Below, piece after piece: positions 35,256-44,132 of a stretch of DNA of 64,000 bases. The stretch spans positions 1-64,000 of the forward strand of contig NZ_JAAONZ010000012.1 in the NCBI RefSeq assembly GCF_011602365.1. Direction: 5' to 3'. This DNA comes from Pseudomaricurvus hydrocarbonicus. Its GTDB lineage: Bacteria > Pseudomonadota > Gammaproteobacteria > Pseudomonadales > Cellvibrionaceae. Position numbers and translations under genes: made by a program. The notes beneath the pieces are model-generated. The model saw only the letters and a program-made list of their open reading frames with translations. It was not told where the DNA came from and made no database searches. Positions within the stretch are counted from its first letter, which is position 1. The number at the start of each line of letters is the position of its first letter.

Positions 35256-36797
35256 CTAATTCAGTTGAAGTGCCAGCGTAGTAATTAACGTCGCGACGTC
35301 AGTGTCAGCCGTTCCATAGACATAAAAGTCAGGGCGAATGAATACCGCCTGGGCTTGTTTGTTGGCAAGCCATGACAAAATTTCACCTTTGTCTTCGAGC
35401 GTTGAAGCATCAACGACAGTGACGTCGAGCAGCGGTAATGTGTCATTGATGACCTGTTGCGCTTCGACCAACATATTGTGATTTGCAACAAACAGGCGCC
35501 ATTGCCCTTTCACCTGATCATCCAGTAACGATTGGCCTTCTGACGTGGCCACAAAAGGCTGGATAAAGCGTTCACCAGCGGCGGCTGTCCCGGCGGCGAC
35601 AATGCCACAACTCACGGGAGGAATCAGGTCGGCTGCCGATTGTGGCATCGTCTGTTTTTTGGCTTTTTCACGAATTTCTGTATCACGTGCGGCCGCGGCG
35701 TCTTTATCCAGTACACAGATGTAGCGGCCTGCGTCTACCGCGGCTGAAATGACCGCTCGTACATGAGGGTCACGCTCGGGCTGGTAAGTATCCAGCAGTG
35801 CCTCACTGGCGGCGCCCTGGCAGATACTGCTCATCTTCCAGGCGAGGTTGGCGACGTCACGTAAGCCATGGCACATACCCTGTCCGAAAAAGGGCGGGGT
35901 TTGGTGTGCAGCATCGCCAGCCAGAAAGACATTGCCGTCTTTCCACTGCTCTGCAATCAAACCGTGGAAGCGGTAGGTGGCCGCCCGCACGATGTCATGG
36001 GTGACCCCTTCCAGCCAGGGGCCGATTAACTTGGCCACATTTTCGGGCTTCATCATTTCCTGATCGTCTTCACCCGGCAGCAGCATCAACTCCCAGCGGC
36101 GGTGATTACCACGGCCTGGAACAACGGTGGCGGGGCGGTTAGGGTCACACATCATCACCGACAGTTGTTGCAGGTTGGCCTCAGCGGGCACACCGGTTAA
36201 GGCCGGGAAGGTCACCTCACCGTCCACTTCGACGTCAACCACCAACCAGGGCTCTTCAAACTGCAGGTCATCCAGGTTAATACCCAGAGATTTACGTACT
36301 TTACTGCTGGCCCCATCGCAAGCAATGACCCAACGTGCGGTTTCTTCATAGTCGCCGGATGGACCTGAAAGTGTCAGGGTAACCTGATTGTCAGCTTGCG
36401 TCAGAGACAAGAATTCCGTTCCCAATCTCAGATCCACATTGGCGTAAGCCGACAACCCATCGCGCAAATGGTCTTCCAGTTCTGGCTGATAAAAGAAATA
36501 ATCGTTGGACCAGCCAAACGGACGCGGTTTGCCGACGGTGCCCATATAGCGGATCACACCGTGATCTGCGCCGATGTGTAAATGACCTTCAGTATCGCGC
36601 ATGTCATCTTTCACCCGATCAATCACATTGGCAGATTGAAACAGGCGCATCATCTCGTGGTCCAAGTGCACGGCCCTCGGCAAGGGGTAGGGGTTGGCTT
36701 CTTTTTCCAATACCAGCACCTTGAGTCCGTTTTTACCCAGTAAATTTGCCGCCAGCGCACCCACCGGCCCGCAACCAATAATTGCTACATCAAACAT
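35256..36797 (-). CDS. FAD-dependent aromatic hydroxylase (MhpA-like)
   Basis: 513 residues. The N-terminal Rossmann motif GCGPVGALAANLLGKNG (8-24) with Glu at the end of the second strand (LVLEKEANPYPLPRAVHLDH), the middle WVIACDGASSKVRKSLGI (DG motif), and VFLAGDAAHQTPPFFGQGMC (GD motif) define the class A phenol hydroxylase/MhpA family. The C-terminal ~110 residues form the thioredoxin-like domain. It hydroxylates a phenolic ring with NAD(P)H and O2, making the diol that the adjacent extradiol dioxygenase opens. Substrate is unknown; homologues work on 3-hydroxyphenylpropionate, resorcinol, or the A-ring of flavonoids. Confidence 0.9.
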   Translation of the reverse strand: MFDVAIIGCGPVGALAANLLGKNGLKVLVLEKEANPYPLPRAVHLDHEMMRLFQSANVIDRVKDDMRDTEGHLHIGADHGVIRYMGTVGKPRPFGWSNDYFFYQPELEDHLRDGLSAYANVDLRLGTEFLSLTQADNQVTLTLSGPSGDYEETARWVIACDGASSKVRKSLGINLDDLQFEEPWLVVDVEVDGEVTFPALTGVPAEANLQQLSVMMCDPNRPATVVPGRGNHRRWELMLLPGEDDQEMMKPENVAKLIGPWLEGVTHDIVRAATYRFHGLIAEQWKDGNVFLAGDAAHQTPPFFGQGMCHGLRDVANLAWKMSSICQGAASEALLDTYQPERDPHVRAVISAAVDAGRYICVLDKDAAAARDTEIREKAKKQTMPQSAADLIPPVSCGIVAAGTAAAGERFIQPFVATSEGQSLLDDQVKGQWRLFVANHNMLVEAQQVINDTLPLLDVTVVDASTLEDKGEILSWLANKQAQAVFIRPDFYVYGTADTDVATLITTLALQLN

Positions 36798-36812
36798 GTG
36801 CTGTGCCTCGAA

Positions 36813-38057
36813 TCAGTGGTGGTTTGCGTTGACTAAACCAGCGGAGGCTTTATAGAGATCACCGCCTTTCATAATCATCTTCAGGTTATTTTTATCCTGA
36901 AGAATGCGCACATCCCGAGTAGGGTCACCATCAACCAATAGCAGGTCAGCCAGGTAGTTTGTTTTGATTAAGCCCAATTCGTCACTCATGCCCATTAATT
37001 GGCCACCGAGTTCGGTGGCCGCGTGCAGAACTTCTTCCGGTGTGTATCCGAAGTGACGTACCCAAAGCTCCAGATCCCAGGCGTTGCGGCCATTGGGATT
37101 AAAAGGGAAACCATAGTCGCCGCCGGGCAACAGTCGTAGACCCCGCGCGCGCAGCTTGGGGACCAACGCCTTTTGAGCTTCCAGGACCAGCGCAGCGTCC
37201 TCTTTCATGTGGGACATATCCATGTGCGGCGGTGGATTGGCATCCAGCGTGGCCTGGACAATACCAATGGTCGGAGCAATAAAAATATCGTCTTTGCGGG
37301 AAGCCAATAAGTCGATGGCTTCATCGTCGGCGTAGGTGCAGTGGTACAGAATACGGAATCCGCTTTTGACACCGATTTTTACGGCTTCAGCGGCGTGGGC
37401 GTGGCCCGTCAACCAGACATCGGACTCGCGTGCCTGTTCGCCGGCGGCCATTAATTCTTCATCGCTGTAGAGCAGTTCATGGGAGGCACCGGGTTTCAGG
37501 GCGCTTTCCCCTGAAATCAGAAATTTCACCGCCTTTGCGCCCATCTCTGCACATTCTTTTACAAACGCTTTCATACCTTCTGGGCCGTGCTGATGGTCTT
37601 CAACCTTGCCCGGATCCAGCTCACTGTCGTTGGGGGGTTCACGCTCGACCGACGAGGGGATCAGCCGCGGGCCGGGCATACCGCCGGAGACAATGTGTTC
37701 ATTGAGGGAAATTTCGAGCTTTTTGCTCAAGGCACCGGCTGAATACGCGCTGGTAAAGCCGTGGTCCAGAAGAATACGGGCATTGCGAGCGGCTGTGAGT
37801 GCCAACTCTTCGGGTGGCAGGTACATGCCGGGCACAAATTTTTCCACGGAGGTTGGCCAGGTCAGGTGGGCGTGTGCTTCGCAAAGTCCTGGCATCAGGG
37901 TCATGCCCTGGGCATCAATCACCTGGTCATCGGATTGTGGGGTAATGGGCAGCTCTGAAACCTCGGTAATCCGTTCGCCACTGATGCAGACCGAGCCAGC
38001 AAATGAAGCTGCCCCAGTGCCGTCAAAGATCCTGGCGTTGTTGATTATTGTGCGCAT
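36813..38057 (-). CDS. Metal-dependent amidohydrolase (imidazolonepropionase-like)
   Basis: 414 residues. Metal-site motifs are visible: CEAHAHLTWP (HxH after LMPG), AKAVKFLISGE (bridging Lys), WLTGHAHAAEAV and ILYHCTYADDEA (His ligands), and GGDYGFPFN (Asp). The N- and C-terminal beta-sandwich parts (NNARIFDGTGAASFAGSV; DLLLVDGDPTRDVRIL) flank the TIM barrel. Members hydrolyse amide, cyclic or C-C bonds, and some decarboxylate. As the first gene of the operon and 15 bp before the hydroxylase, it may act on an early intermediate or the primary substrate. Reaction unknown. Confidence 0.85.
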   Translation of the reverse strand: MRTIINNARIFDGTGAASFAGSVCISGERITEVSELPITPQSDDQVIDAQGMTLMPGLCEAHAHLTWPTSVEKFVPGMYLPPEELALTAARNARILLDHGFTSAYSAGALSKKLEISLNEHIVSGGMPGPRLIPSSVEREPPNDSELDPGKVEDHQHGPEGMKAFVKECAEMGAKAVKFLISGESALKPGASHELLYSDEELMAAGEQARESDVWLTGHAHAAEAVKIGVKSGFRILYHCTYADDEAIDLLASRKDDIFIAPTIGIVQATLDANPPPHMDMSHMKEDAALVLEAQKALVPKLRARGLRLLPGGDYGFPFNPNGRNAWDLELWVRHFGYTPEEVLHAATELGGQLMGMSDELGLIKTNYLADLLLVDGDPTRDVRILQDKNNLKMIMKGGDLYKASAGLVNANHH

Positions 38058-38152
38058 TGAAAGTTCTCTCTATTGCGATGAATTATGCCTCTATTCTGAC
38101 CGCAAGAACCATTAGATCAAATATTATATTTTCTACTATGTATAGTTTTAAG

Positions 38153-39052
38153 CTATATATTGGATTGCTCTTTGGCGTGCTCAAGAAAGGTCTTGATCAG
38201 TTGATTGAGTTCACGCTCTTTCAGCCACAGAAACCCTACTTGCCGCTGAAAGGTCACTTCTCGGATGCGCACTTCCCGTAGCGTGCCGGCCTGCAGTTCT
38301 GGCATCACCACTTCACGCGGTAAGATGGTGATGTAATCCGTTTGACGGACGATGGCTTTGGTGGTCAACAGGGAATCCGAGCGGATGACATTGTGGGGAA
38401 TGGGGGCCTGAGCACTGATGAATAAAGCATCCACCTGACGTCTGAAGCCTCCAATGGCGTCGGGCAAGACCCATTTGGAGTGCTCGACATCCGCCAGTGA
38501 CAGCTCATTGGGCAGTTGGTCGTTCATTTTACCCACGATGATGGAAAAGGAATCGCTGAAGATCGGCATTTCCTTCATGTCGTTCGGACTTTCTTTCATG
38601 CCGGTGGTGACGACCGCCAGGTCAATCTCGTAGTTGCGCAACATCTTGTGCAGCTCGGGTTCAGGGCGCTCCAGCAGCCGTATTTCCAGGGTGGGAAAGT
38701 TGTTGGTAAAGGAACTCAGTACCTTGGGCACCAGGCTGGCCAGAGCCCCCGGGGTACCCCCTACCACCAGTGGCCCGGCGATGTCCTGGCCCAACAATTG
38801 AATTTCCCGGTAAGCGGTATCCATCAGGTTCTCGATGGCCATGGCCCGACGCTGCAGGGCTTCTCCGGCCGGTGTGAGCTCAATGCCTTTGCGAAAACGT
38901 TCAAACAGCTTGGTGCCTAAAGCCCGCTCAAGCTGGCTGATGGCAACGGATACAGAGGGTTGTGACAGGTGCTCGGCATGAGCGGCACCACTGATGGTGC
39001 CTTCACGGCAGACGGCCAAGAAAAGCCTCAGGCCTCTGGGATCGATGCGCAT
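38153..39052 (-). CDS. LysR-family regulator of the aromatic operon
   Basis: 299 residues with the N-terminal HTH LRLFLAVCREGTISGAAHAE, then LSQPSVSVAISQLERALGTK (residues ~8-48), and a two-lobed effector domain (GPLVVGGTPGALASLVPKVL; LAVVTTGMKESPNDM; SIIVGKMNDQLPNEL). It lies 95 bp upstream of the amidohydrolase gene on the same strand and is divergent from the TonB receptor at 39451. It may activate the aromatic operon, the receptor locus, or both. LysR regulators of degradation operons usually respond to a pathway substrate or intermediate. Confidence 0.88.
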   Translation of the reverse strand: MRIDPRGLRLFLAVCREGTISGAAHAEHLSQPSVSVAISQLERALGTKLFERFRKGIELTPAGEALQRRAMAIENLMDTAYREIQLLGQDIAGPLVVGGTPGALASLVPKVLSSFTNNFPTLEIRLLERPEPELHKMLRNYEIDLAVVTTGMKESPNDMKEMPIFSDSFSIIVGKMNDQLPNELSLADVEHSKWVLPDAIGGFRRQVDALFISAQAPIPHNVIRSDSLLTTKAIVRQTDYITILPREVVMPELQAGTLREVRIREVTFQRQVGFLWLKERELNQLIKTFLEHAKEQSNI

Positions 39053-39450
39053 GCGGATCTCCTGCTTGTAATAGTGTTTTATAAGTATAGGCAGGAGCTA
39101 TGCTAACAGAAAAAAATATTATTTTAAATTTATGCATCAGGTTGATAACGTGGGCGCCAGAAATTGTTAAACAACCCACATAATAACAACCAGTAATTCG
39201 ACAACGGATACTGACAGGAGAGAGAGATGACCCATCACTCCATTTCATGCGATACCCAATTTGCGCCTGCGCGCGTTATTGTCTGTTGTTTGGCTTCGAC
39301 CATCACCAGGACAACCCTTTAATCACATCCTTCTTCAGGATGGCTCAGTGATAACAACGGTGCGGCTCAGGCAGCGCTATCGTTGCGTAAATTTTTCAGA
39401 CAATAAAAATGCGTCCCTTGAGGGCGTAAGCAAACTCAAAGGTAGATCTT
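39053..39450. promoter_or_regulatory. 398-bp divergent promoter region (LysR / TonB receptor)
   Basis: No gene is seen. The AT-rich part (39080-39135) is a likely core promoter. An 11-bp palindrome TTGTT-A-AACAA at 39164-39174 is a candidate LysR site but is short. Low-complexity coding-like frames in the right half have no family match and no good start. Confidence 0.4.
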
Positions 39451-41760
39451 ATGAAAATGAAAAAGCTTGCTCTAATCATTGCTGGTGTTGCCGGCACTCA
39501 AATGTCCCCGTTAATGAGTGTAGCCAATGCCCAGGATAGTGCGTCCAGTGCCTATTCGTTGGAAGAGGTGGTGGTGACGGCAACTCGTCGTGCCGAGCGT
39601 TTACAGGATGTGCCCTTGGCCGTAAACGCGGTATCAGGCGATCAGCTTAAGAAAACTGCATTTAAAGATATTACGGACATCGCTTACACTTTCAGCGGTG
39701 TGCAGTACGGGGAATCGCCCAATGATGATGGTTTCCGGGTGCGGGGTATTGGCACCATGGGTGGATTTAGCAGTGCTTCAGAAGCACCTGTGGGTGTGGT
39801 TGTTGATAACGTGGTTGTCGGCTTTGGCAATCCCATGGCCAGTCTCGGTGATATCGAACGTGTCGAAGTCCTCAAGGGCCCCCAGGGCACACAATTTGGT
39901 AAGAACGCCTCTTCCGGTGTGGTGAACGTCACCACCAAGCGACCAAACACCGATGCCCTTGCCGGCAGTTTGTACGCTTCCTACGCATCACTGAACGAGC
40001 ACGATATCAACGGTTTGGTGAATGTCCCTCTGAGCGACACTGTAGCCATGAGCGTCTATGCTTTCAGCCGTGAACACGATGGCTTCATTGATAATGTGGT
40101 TCGTGATGAAGAGTGGGGCGGTCGTGAAAACTACGGTACGCGGGTCAAACTGGCGGCCGAACCCACGGATACGCTCAGCCTTTATCTGATAGCCGATTAT
40201 TCGAAAGAAAAAGTCACCGGCCCGGGCCAGACCTGGACATTGAATAAGCTGACCGATGCGCAAACGGCCCCGTTCGGTCAGTTTGGGTCGCCTTTTGTCG
40301 ACTTGAGCGGCATTGATGTGGGCAGTGATAACGACAAATCCATTGAAGATGGTGAAGGTGGTGCCGAAACGGAGAACTACGGCCTGTCGTTCCAGGCGGA
40401 TATGGATCTGGGTGAATACACACTGTCTTCGATTACCGCCTGGCGTGAATACAACGAAGGTGAGTTTCAATACTCCATCGATGGTGCCCCCTACAGTAAA
40501 TTCAAGGCTCGCGAGACCGGCCAAATCAAAAGACTCTACTCTCAAGAGTTGCGCTTAACGTCGCCGTCCGGAAATGCGTTTGAATATGTCGCGGGTGTGT
40601 ACCTGAGTCGACAACAGACCGGACTCGGCAATAAGGCATCTGCGACCCTGGCGCCCGCACAGCCATACAGTGGCGCACCGATTATATCCATCACCAATGG
40701 CAACAGCGCCACCACCACCACCAGTGACAGTGCCGCGTTATTTATCGACGGTAAGTTTCACCTCAGCGACAATGTCAGCCTGCTGGGTGGTTTGCGTTTA
40801 ACCCGGGATGACGTGGAAGCTGAAACCTACACCACCGTGGACAATGGTTTTGCCACCGACGTGATGGTGCCTTACAGCCCGCGCCCCTATCAGCAGGCGG
40901 AGACCACGGAGACCGATATATCTGGTCGCTTTGGCTTTGAATATCAAGCCGCTGAAGACGTGCTGGTGTACGCCACTTACGCACGAGGCTACCTGGGTCC
41001 AACCATTACCTTTTCCGGCCAGACCGGTGCGCAATCCAACGTCGCACCACAAACTGTGGACGATATTACCATCGGTGTGAAAAGTCAGTTTTTGGATCGC
41101 CGCCTGACCCTGAACGGCAATATCTTTTACGACGAATTTACCGATCTGCAGACTTCGGTGTTTGATGGCTTTGAGTTTATCACCCAAAACGCTGGCGGTG
41201 CGGAGACCAAGGGTATCGAGTTGGAGGCGACGTTTATGGCAACGCCGCACCTGACCTTAAACGCGTCATACACCTATTCAGATGCTGAATTTACCGATTA
41301 TGTCACTGATTGCCCGAAATCGATTGTGGCGGCCGGCAATGAAGTAACGCAGTGTGCAGCGCCCGGTTCAACCGCCAGCACTCACCTGTATCAAGCGGAT
41401 GGGGAATCTCTGCCCGGTGCTCCCAAGCACTCGGCGGTGCTGGGTTTTGTGTACGATAACGAGCTGACCAACAGTCTGCTGATCGACCTCGCCGGTAACG
41501 CGTCCTACCGCAGCGAGACACAGAACAGCGTCGGTGATGAAAACACCATTCAGGAAGGCTACACCATCGTCAACTTGTCAGCGGGTATCAGCAGCACTGA
41601 AGACACCTGGCGGGTGGGGCTGTTTGTCCGCAACCTGTTTGATAAAGATTACAACTCCGCCATTATCGGCTTGCCCTTTGCCGATGCCGGCGCTTACGTC
41701 AACTGGCGTGTCCGCAATGCGGAGCGCACTGTGGGAGCTGAAGTCAGCTACAACTTCTGA
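39451..41760 (+). CDS. TonB-dependent outer-membrane receptor (glycoside locus)
   Basis: 769 residues. Signal peptide to about residue 27 (MSVANA), TonB box LEEVVVTA (37-44), plug domain (RLQDVPLAVNAVSGDQLKKT; GVGIDN-like VGVVVDNVVVGF; RVEVLKGPQGTQFGKNASSG), then a ~600-residue barrel and a terminal beta-strand ending SYNF. It begins the locus for glycosidases and sugar oxidation and is divergent from the LysR gene, so it probably imports glycosides, oligosaccharides, or phenolic glycosides. An intrinsic terminator follows at 41775-41800. A cysteine-containing loop (DCPKSI...CAAPG) may be closed by a disulfide. Confidence 0.93.
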   Translation: MKMKKLALIIAGVAGTQMSPLMSVANAQDSASSAYSLEEVVVTATRRAERLQDVPLAVNAVSGDQLKKTAFKDITDIAYTFSGVQYGESPNDDGFRVRGIGTMGGFSSASEAPVGVVVDNVVVGFGNPMASLGDIERVEVLKGPQGTQFGKNASSGVVNVTTKRPNTDALAGSLYASYASLNEHDINGLVNVPLSDTVAMSVYAFSREHDGFIDNVVRDEEWGGRENYGTRVKLAAEPTDTLSLYLIADYSKEKVTGPGQTWTLNKLTDAQTAPFGQFGSPFVDLSGIDVGSDNDKSIEDGEGGAETENYGLSFQADMDLGEYTLSSITAWREYNEGEFQYSIDGAPYSKFKARETGQIKRLYSQELRLTSPSGNAFEYVAGVYLSRQQTGLGNKASATLAPAQPYSGAPIISITNGNSATTTTSDSAALFIDGKFHLSDNVSLLGGLRLTRDDVEAETYTTVDNGFATDVMVPYSPRPYQQAETTETDISGRFGFEYQAAEDVLVYATYARGYLGPTITFSGQTGAQSNVAPQTVDDITIGVKSQFLDRRLTLNGNIFYDEFTDLQTSVFDGFEFITQNAGGAETKGIELEATFMATPHLTLNASYTYSDAEFTDYVTDCPKSIVAAGNEVTQCAAPGSTASTHLYQADGESLPGAPKHSAVLGFVYDNELTNSLLIDLAGNASYRSETQNSVGDENTIQEGYTIVNLSAGISSTEDTWRVGLFVRNLFDKDYNSAIIGLPFADAGAYVNWRVRNAERTVGAEVSYNF

Positions 41761-41774
41761 TTGCTCTCCCTTAT

Positions 41775-41800
41775 GGCCCGCATATCTGCGGGCCTTTTTT
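41775..41800 (+). terminator. Intrinsic terminator after the TonB receptor gene
   Basis: GGCCCGCA (41775-41782) pairs with TGCGGGCC (41787-41794), loop TATC, followed by six T. It separates or attenuates the receptor from the downstream esterase-GH1-ThuA-dehydrogenase genes. Confidence 0.92.
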
Positions 41801-41832
41801 ATGCAGCGTTGAATAATCGCTAAGGATCGCAC

Positions 41833-42759
41833 ATGAGTTACCGTCATATTTTGGTCATAGGATTTAGTGTCTTGCTGTCGGTCTCGACTCAAGCACAGCC
41901 CAGATTTGAACTCCACAGCATAGATCGCCCCGCCCAACCGGATGCCATTCCTCTTTATCCAGATGCAGACATTCCATCCAGTGAAGATCGTGAACAATGG
42001 GGTAATCTGATCGGCCAGATCAATCCTCAGGTTCGGGTGGAAGCCCGCATCGTCCGTAACGTGACAGTGCCGACCATCACGCCGGTGTTGCCCGACCCGG
42101 CAACAGCTACGGGCACGGCGGTCGTCGTGGCCCCTGGTGGTGCGTTTCAGTCGCTGTCCATGGACCATGAAGGTTTTGCCATCGCCCAACGTTTGGCCGA
42201 ACAAGGCGTCACGGCATTTGTGTTGAAGTACCGTTTAAACGTTACGCCGCGTGATGATCACAAATATATGCAGCATATCGGTAAAATCATGTCCGATATT
42301 CCCCAGGGCCAGGAAAAGACCCACGTATTCGAGCCCAAAGCGCCACAGGATGCCCTGCAGGCGATTAAGTTGATTCGCCAAAACGCCAGTCAGTGGAACA
42401 TTGATCCTGAGAAGGTCGGTATCATCGGCTTTTCCGCCGGGGCCATGACCGCCATGCATGCCGTGCTGGACGGACAGAGTGATACCTGGCCGGCGTTTGT
42501 GGGTTACATTTATGGTCCAATGCTCAGTGTAGAGGTACCCGCGAAGGCCCCTCCATTATTTGCCGCACTGGCACTGGATGACTTACTGTTTGGTCATCAG
42601 GGCTTTGGTCTTGTCAACGCCTGGCAGCAAGCAAAGCGTCCGGTGGAGTTGCACGCCTATGAACGAGGCGATCACGGTTTTGGCGCCGGTATGCCGGGCA
42701 CCACCACCACCGGTGTGATCGATCAATTCGTGGCATGGCTCAAGATGCATCAATTCTGA
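41833..42759 (+). CDS. Secreted alpha/beta-hydrolase (carbohydrate esterase-like)
   Basis: 308 residues with a signal peptide (HILVIGFSVLLSVSTQAQ, cut near 22). The oxyanion segment is VVVAPGGAFQSLS, the nucleophile elbow IIGFSAGAMTAM places Ser201, a short lid follows, and HAYERGDHGFGAGMPG gives the catalytic His (ALALDDLLF for Asp). This is the pattern of xylan/acetyl esterases (BD-FAE-like). It likely removes acetyl or phenolic acyl groups from imported glycosides in the periplasm before the GH1 enzyme acts. It lies 46 bp upstream of the GH1 gene. Confidence 0.82.
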   Translation: MSYRHILVIGFSVLLSVSTQAQPRFELHSIDRPAQPDAIPLYPDADIPSSEDREQWGNLIGQINPQVRVEARIVRNVTVPTITPVLPDPATATGTAVVVAPGGAFQSLSMDHEGFAIAQRLAEQGVTAFVLKYRLNVTPRDDHKYMQHIGKIMSDIPQGQEKTHVFEPKAPQDALQAIKLIRQNASQWNIDPEKVGIIGFSAGAMTAMHAVLDGQSDTWPAFVGYIYGPMLSVEVPAKAPPLFAALALDDLLFGHQGFGLVNAWQQAKRPVELHAYERGDHGFGAGMPGTTTTGVIDQFVAWLKMHQF

Positions 42760-42805
42760 GTCACATAGCCGAATCAGTTGAACCGAAAAATGGGGTAAAC
42801 CACAA

Positions 42806-44125
42806 ATGAAACGTCGAGACTTTTTAGTCGCCGGTGCTGCCTTAACCGGTGCGAGTGCCATGAATGCCGTAGGCATGGTTTCTAAAACCGAAGCGAAATT
42901 TCCCAAGGGCTTTTTATGGGGAACTGCCACGTCGGGTCATCAAACCGAGGGTAATAATACCGCCAGTGACCTTTGGTTTCTGGAAAATGTTAAGCCTACG
43001 GTATTTGCCGAGCCTTCCGGTGATGCCTGTAACAGTTTTGCACTGTGGGAAACCGATTTACAACTGGTTAAAGATATGGGGCTCAACAGTTATCGTTTCT
43101 CGCTGGAATGGGCGCGTATTGAACCGGAGCCCGGTTTGTTTTCCATTGCCATGCTGGATTATTACAAGCAGCGGATTCAGCGCTGTAAGGCGATGGGAAT
43201 TATCCCGCAGGTCACCTTCTGCCATTTTGTTGCCCCCCGCTGGTTTTCCGAGCAGGCGGGTTGGTTGAATCCTGCGGCACCGGAACTGTTTGCCCGCTAT
43301 GTGAAGCGTGCAGCGGAACATTTGAGCGAGGACATTGGTTATGCCATCACCCTCAATGAACCAAATCTGACGGCGTTGTTAAACTGGGATGGCGGATTAC
43401 CCAAATTTGTCCTCGACAAACAGAGAGCGACTCTCAAGGCCGCCGCCGAAAAAGCCGGTGTGAAAACGTTCACCAGCGCCAATGTGATGAATTATGAAGA
43501 TTACCCTCTGGCTCAGGAACACATGCTGAAGGGGCATCGGTTGGCGTTTAACGCCATTAAAGCGGTGCGTTCCGATTTGCCGGTAGGTGTGAGCCTGGCC
43601 ATCAATGATGATCAAGTGGTGGGTAATGACAGCCGTCATCGGGACAAGAAACGTGAAACCCTTTATGGTCCGTGGTTGGAGACTGCAAAACAGGATGACT
43701 TTCTCGGTGTTCAGAACTATGAGCGCTCGCGTATTGACGCTAACGGAGAGCTGCCGCCACCCAAGGATGCGGTGATGGGGTTAATGGGTAAAGAGGTTTA
43801 TCCGGCATCCTTGGCCAATGCGGTGGAGTACGCCCATTCTGTCTGTCAAAAGCCGGTACTGGTAACCGAACATGGGGTCTCCGCGGACGACGATGAAATT
43901 CGAAGCTGGCTGATCCCGCAAGCGTTAAAAGCTCTGCAAGAGAAAGTCGCCGCAGGCGTTCCTGTTTTGGGCTATACCCACTGGACCTTGCTGGATAATT
44001 TCGAATGGGTATTCGGCTACGGCCCTAAGTTTGGTTTGCACAGCGTGGATCGACAAACGTTTAAGCGCACACCCAAACAAAGTGCCCAGGTACTGGGTAA
44101 CATTGCGCGTCGCAATGCGGTGTAA
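42806..44125 (+). CDS. Tat-exported GH1 family beta-glycosidase
   Basis: 439 residues. The N terminus (MKRRDFLVAGAALTGASA) is a twin-arginine signal, so the enzyme folds in the cytosol and is sent to the periplasm. GH1 hallmarks: FPKGFLWGTATSGHQTEG, acid/base Glu185 in TLNEPN, and nucleophile Glu355 in VTEHGVSADDD (His instead of the usual Asn after Glu). It cuts beta-D-glucosides or related sugars with retention. It is part of a glycoside locus with esterase, ThuA-like protein and a sugar dehydrogenase; periplasmic GH1 is unusual because most bacterial GH1 enzymes are cytosolic. Confidence 0.9.
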   Translation: MKRRDFLVAGAALTGASAMNAVGMVSKTEAKFPKGFLWGTATSGHQTEGNNTASDLWFLENVKPTVFAEPSGDACNSFALWETDLQLVKDMGLNSYRFSLEWARIEPEPGLFSIAMLDYYKQRIQRCKAMGIIPQVTFCHFVAPRWFSEQAGWLNPAAPELFARYVKRAAEHLSEDIGYAITLNEPNLTALLNWDGGLPKFVLDKQRATLKAAAEKAGVKTFTSANVMNYEDYPLAQEHMLKGHRLAFNAIKAVRSDLPVGVSLAINDDQVVGNDSRHRDKKRETLYGPWLETAKQDDFLGVQNYERSRIDANGELPPPKDAVMGLMGKEVYPASLANAVEYAHSVCQKPVLVTEHGVSADDDEIRSWLIPQALKALQEKVAAGVPVLGYTHWTLLDNFEWVFGYGPKFGLHSVDRQTFKRTPKQSAQVLGNIARRNAV

Positions 44126-44132
44126 GGTGGCT

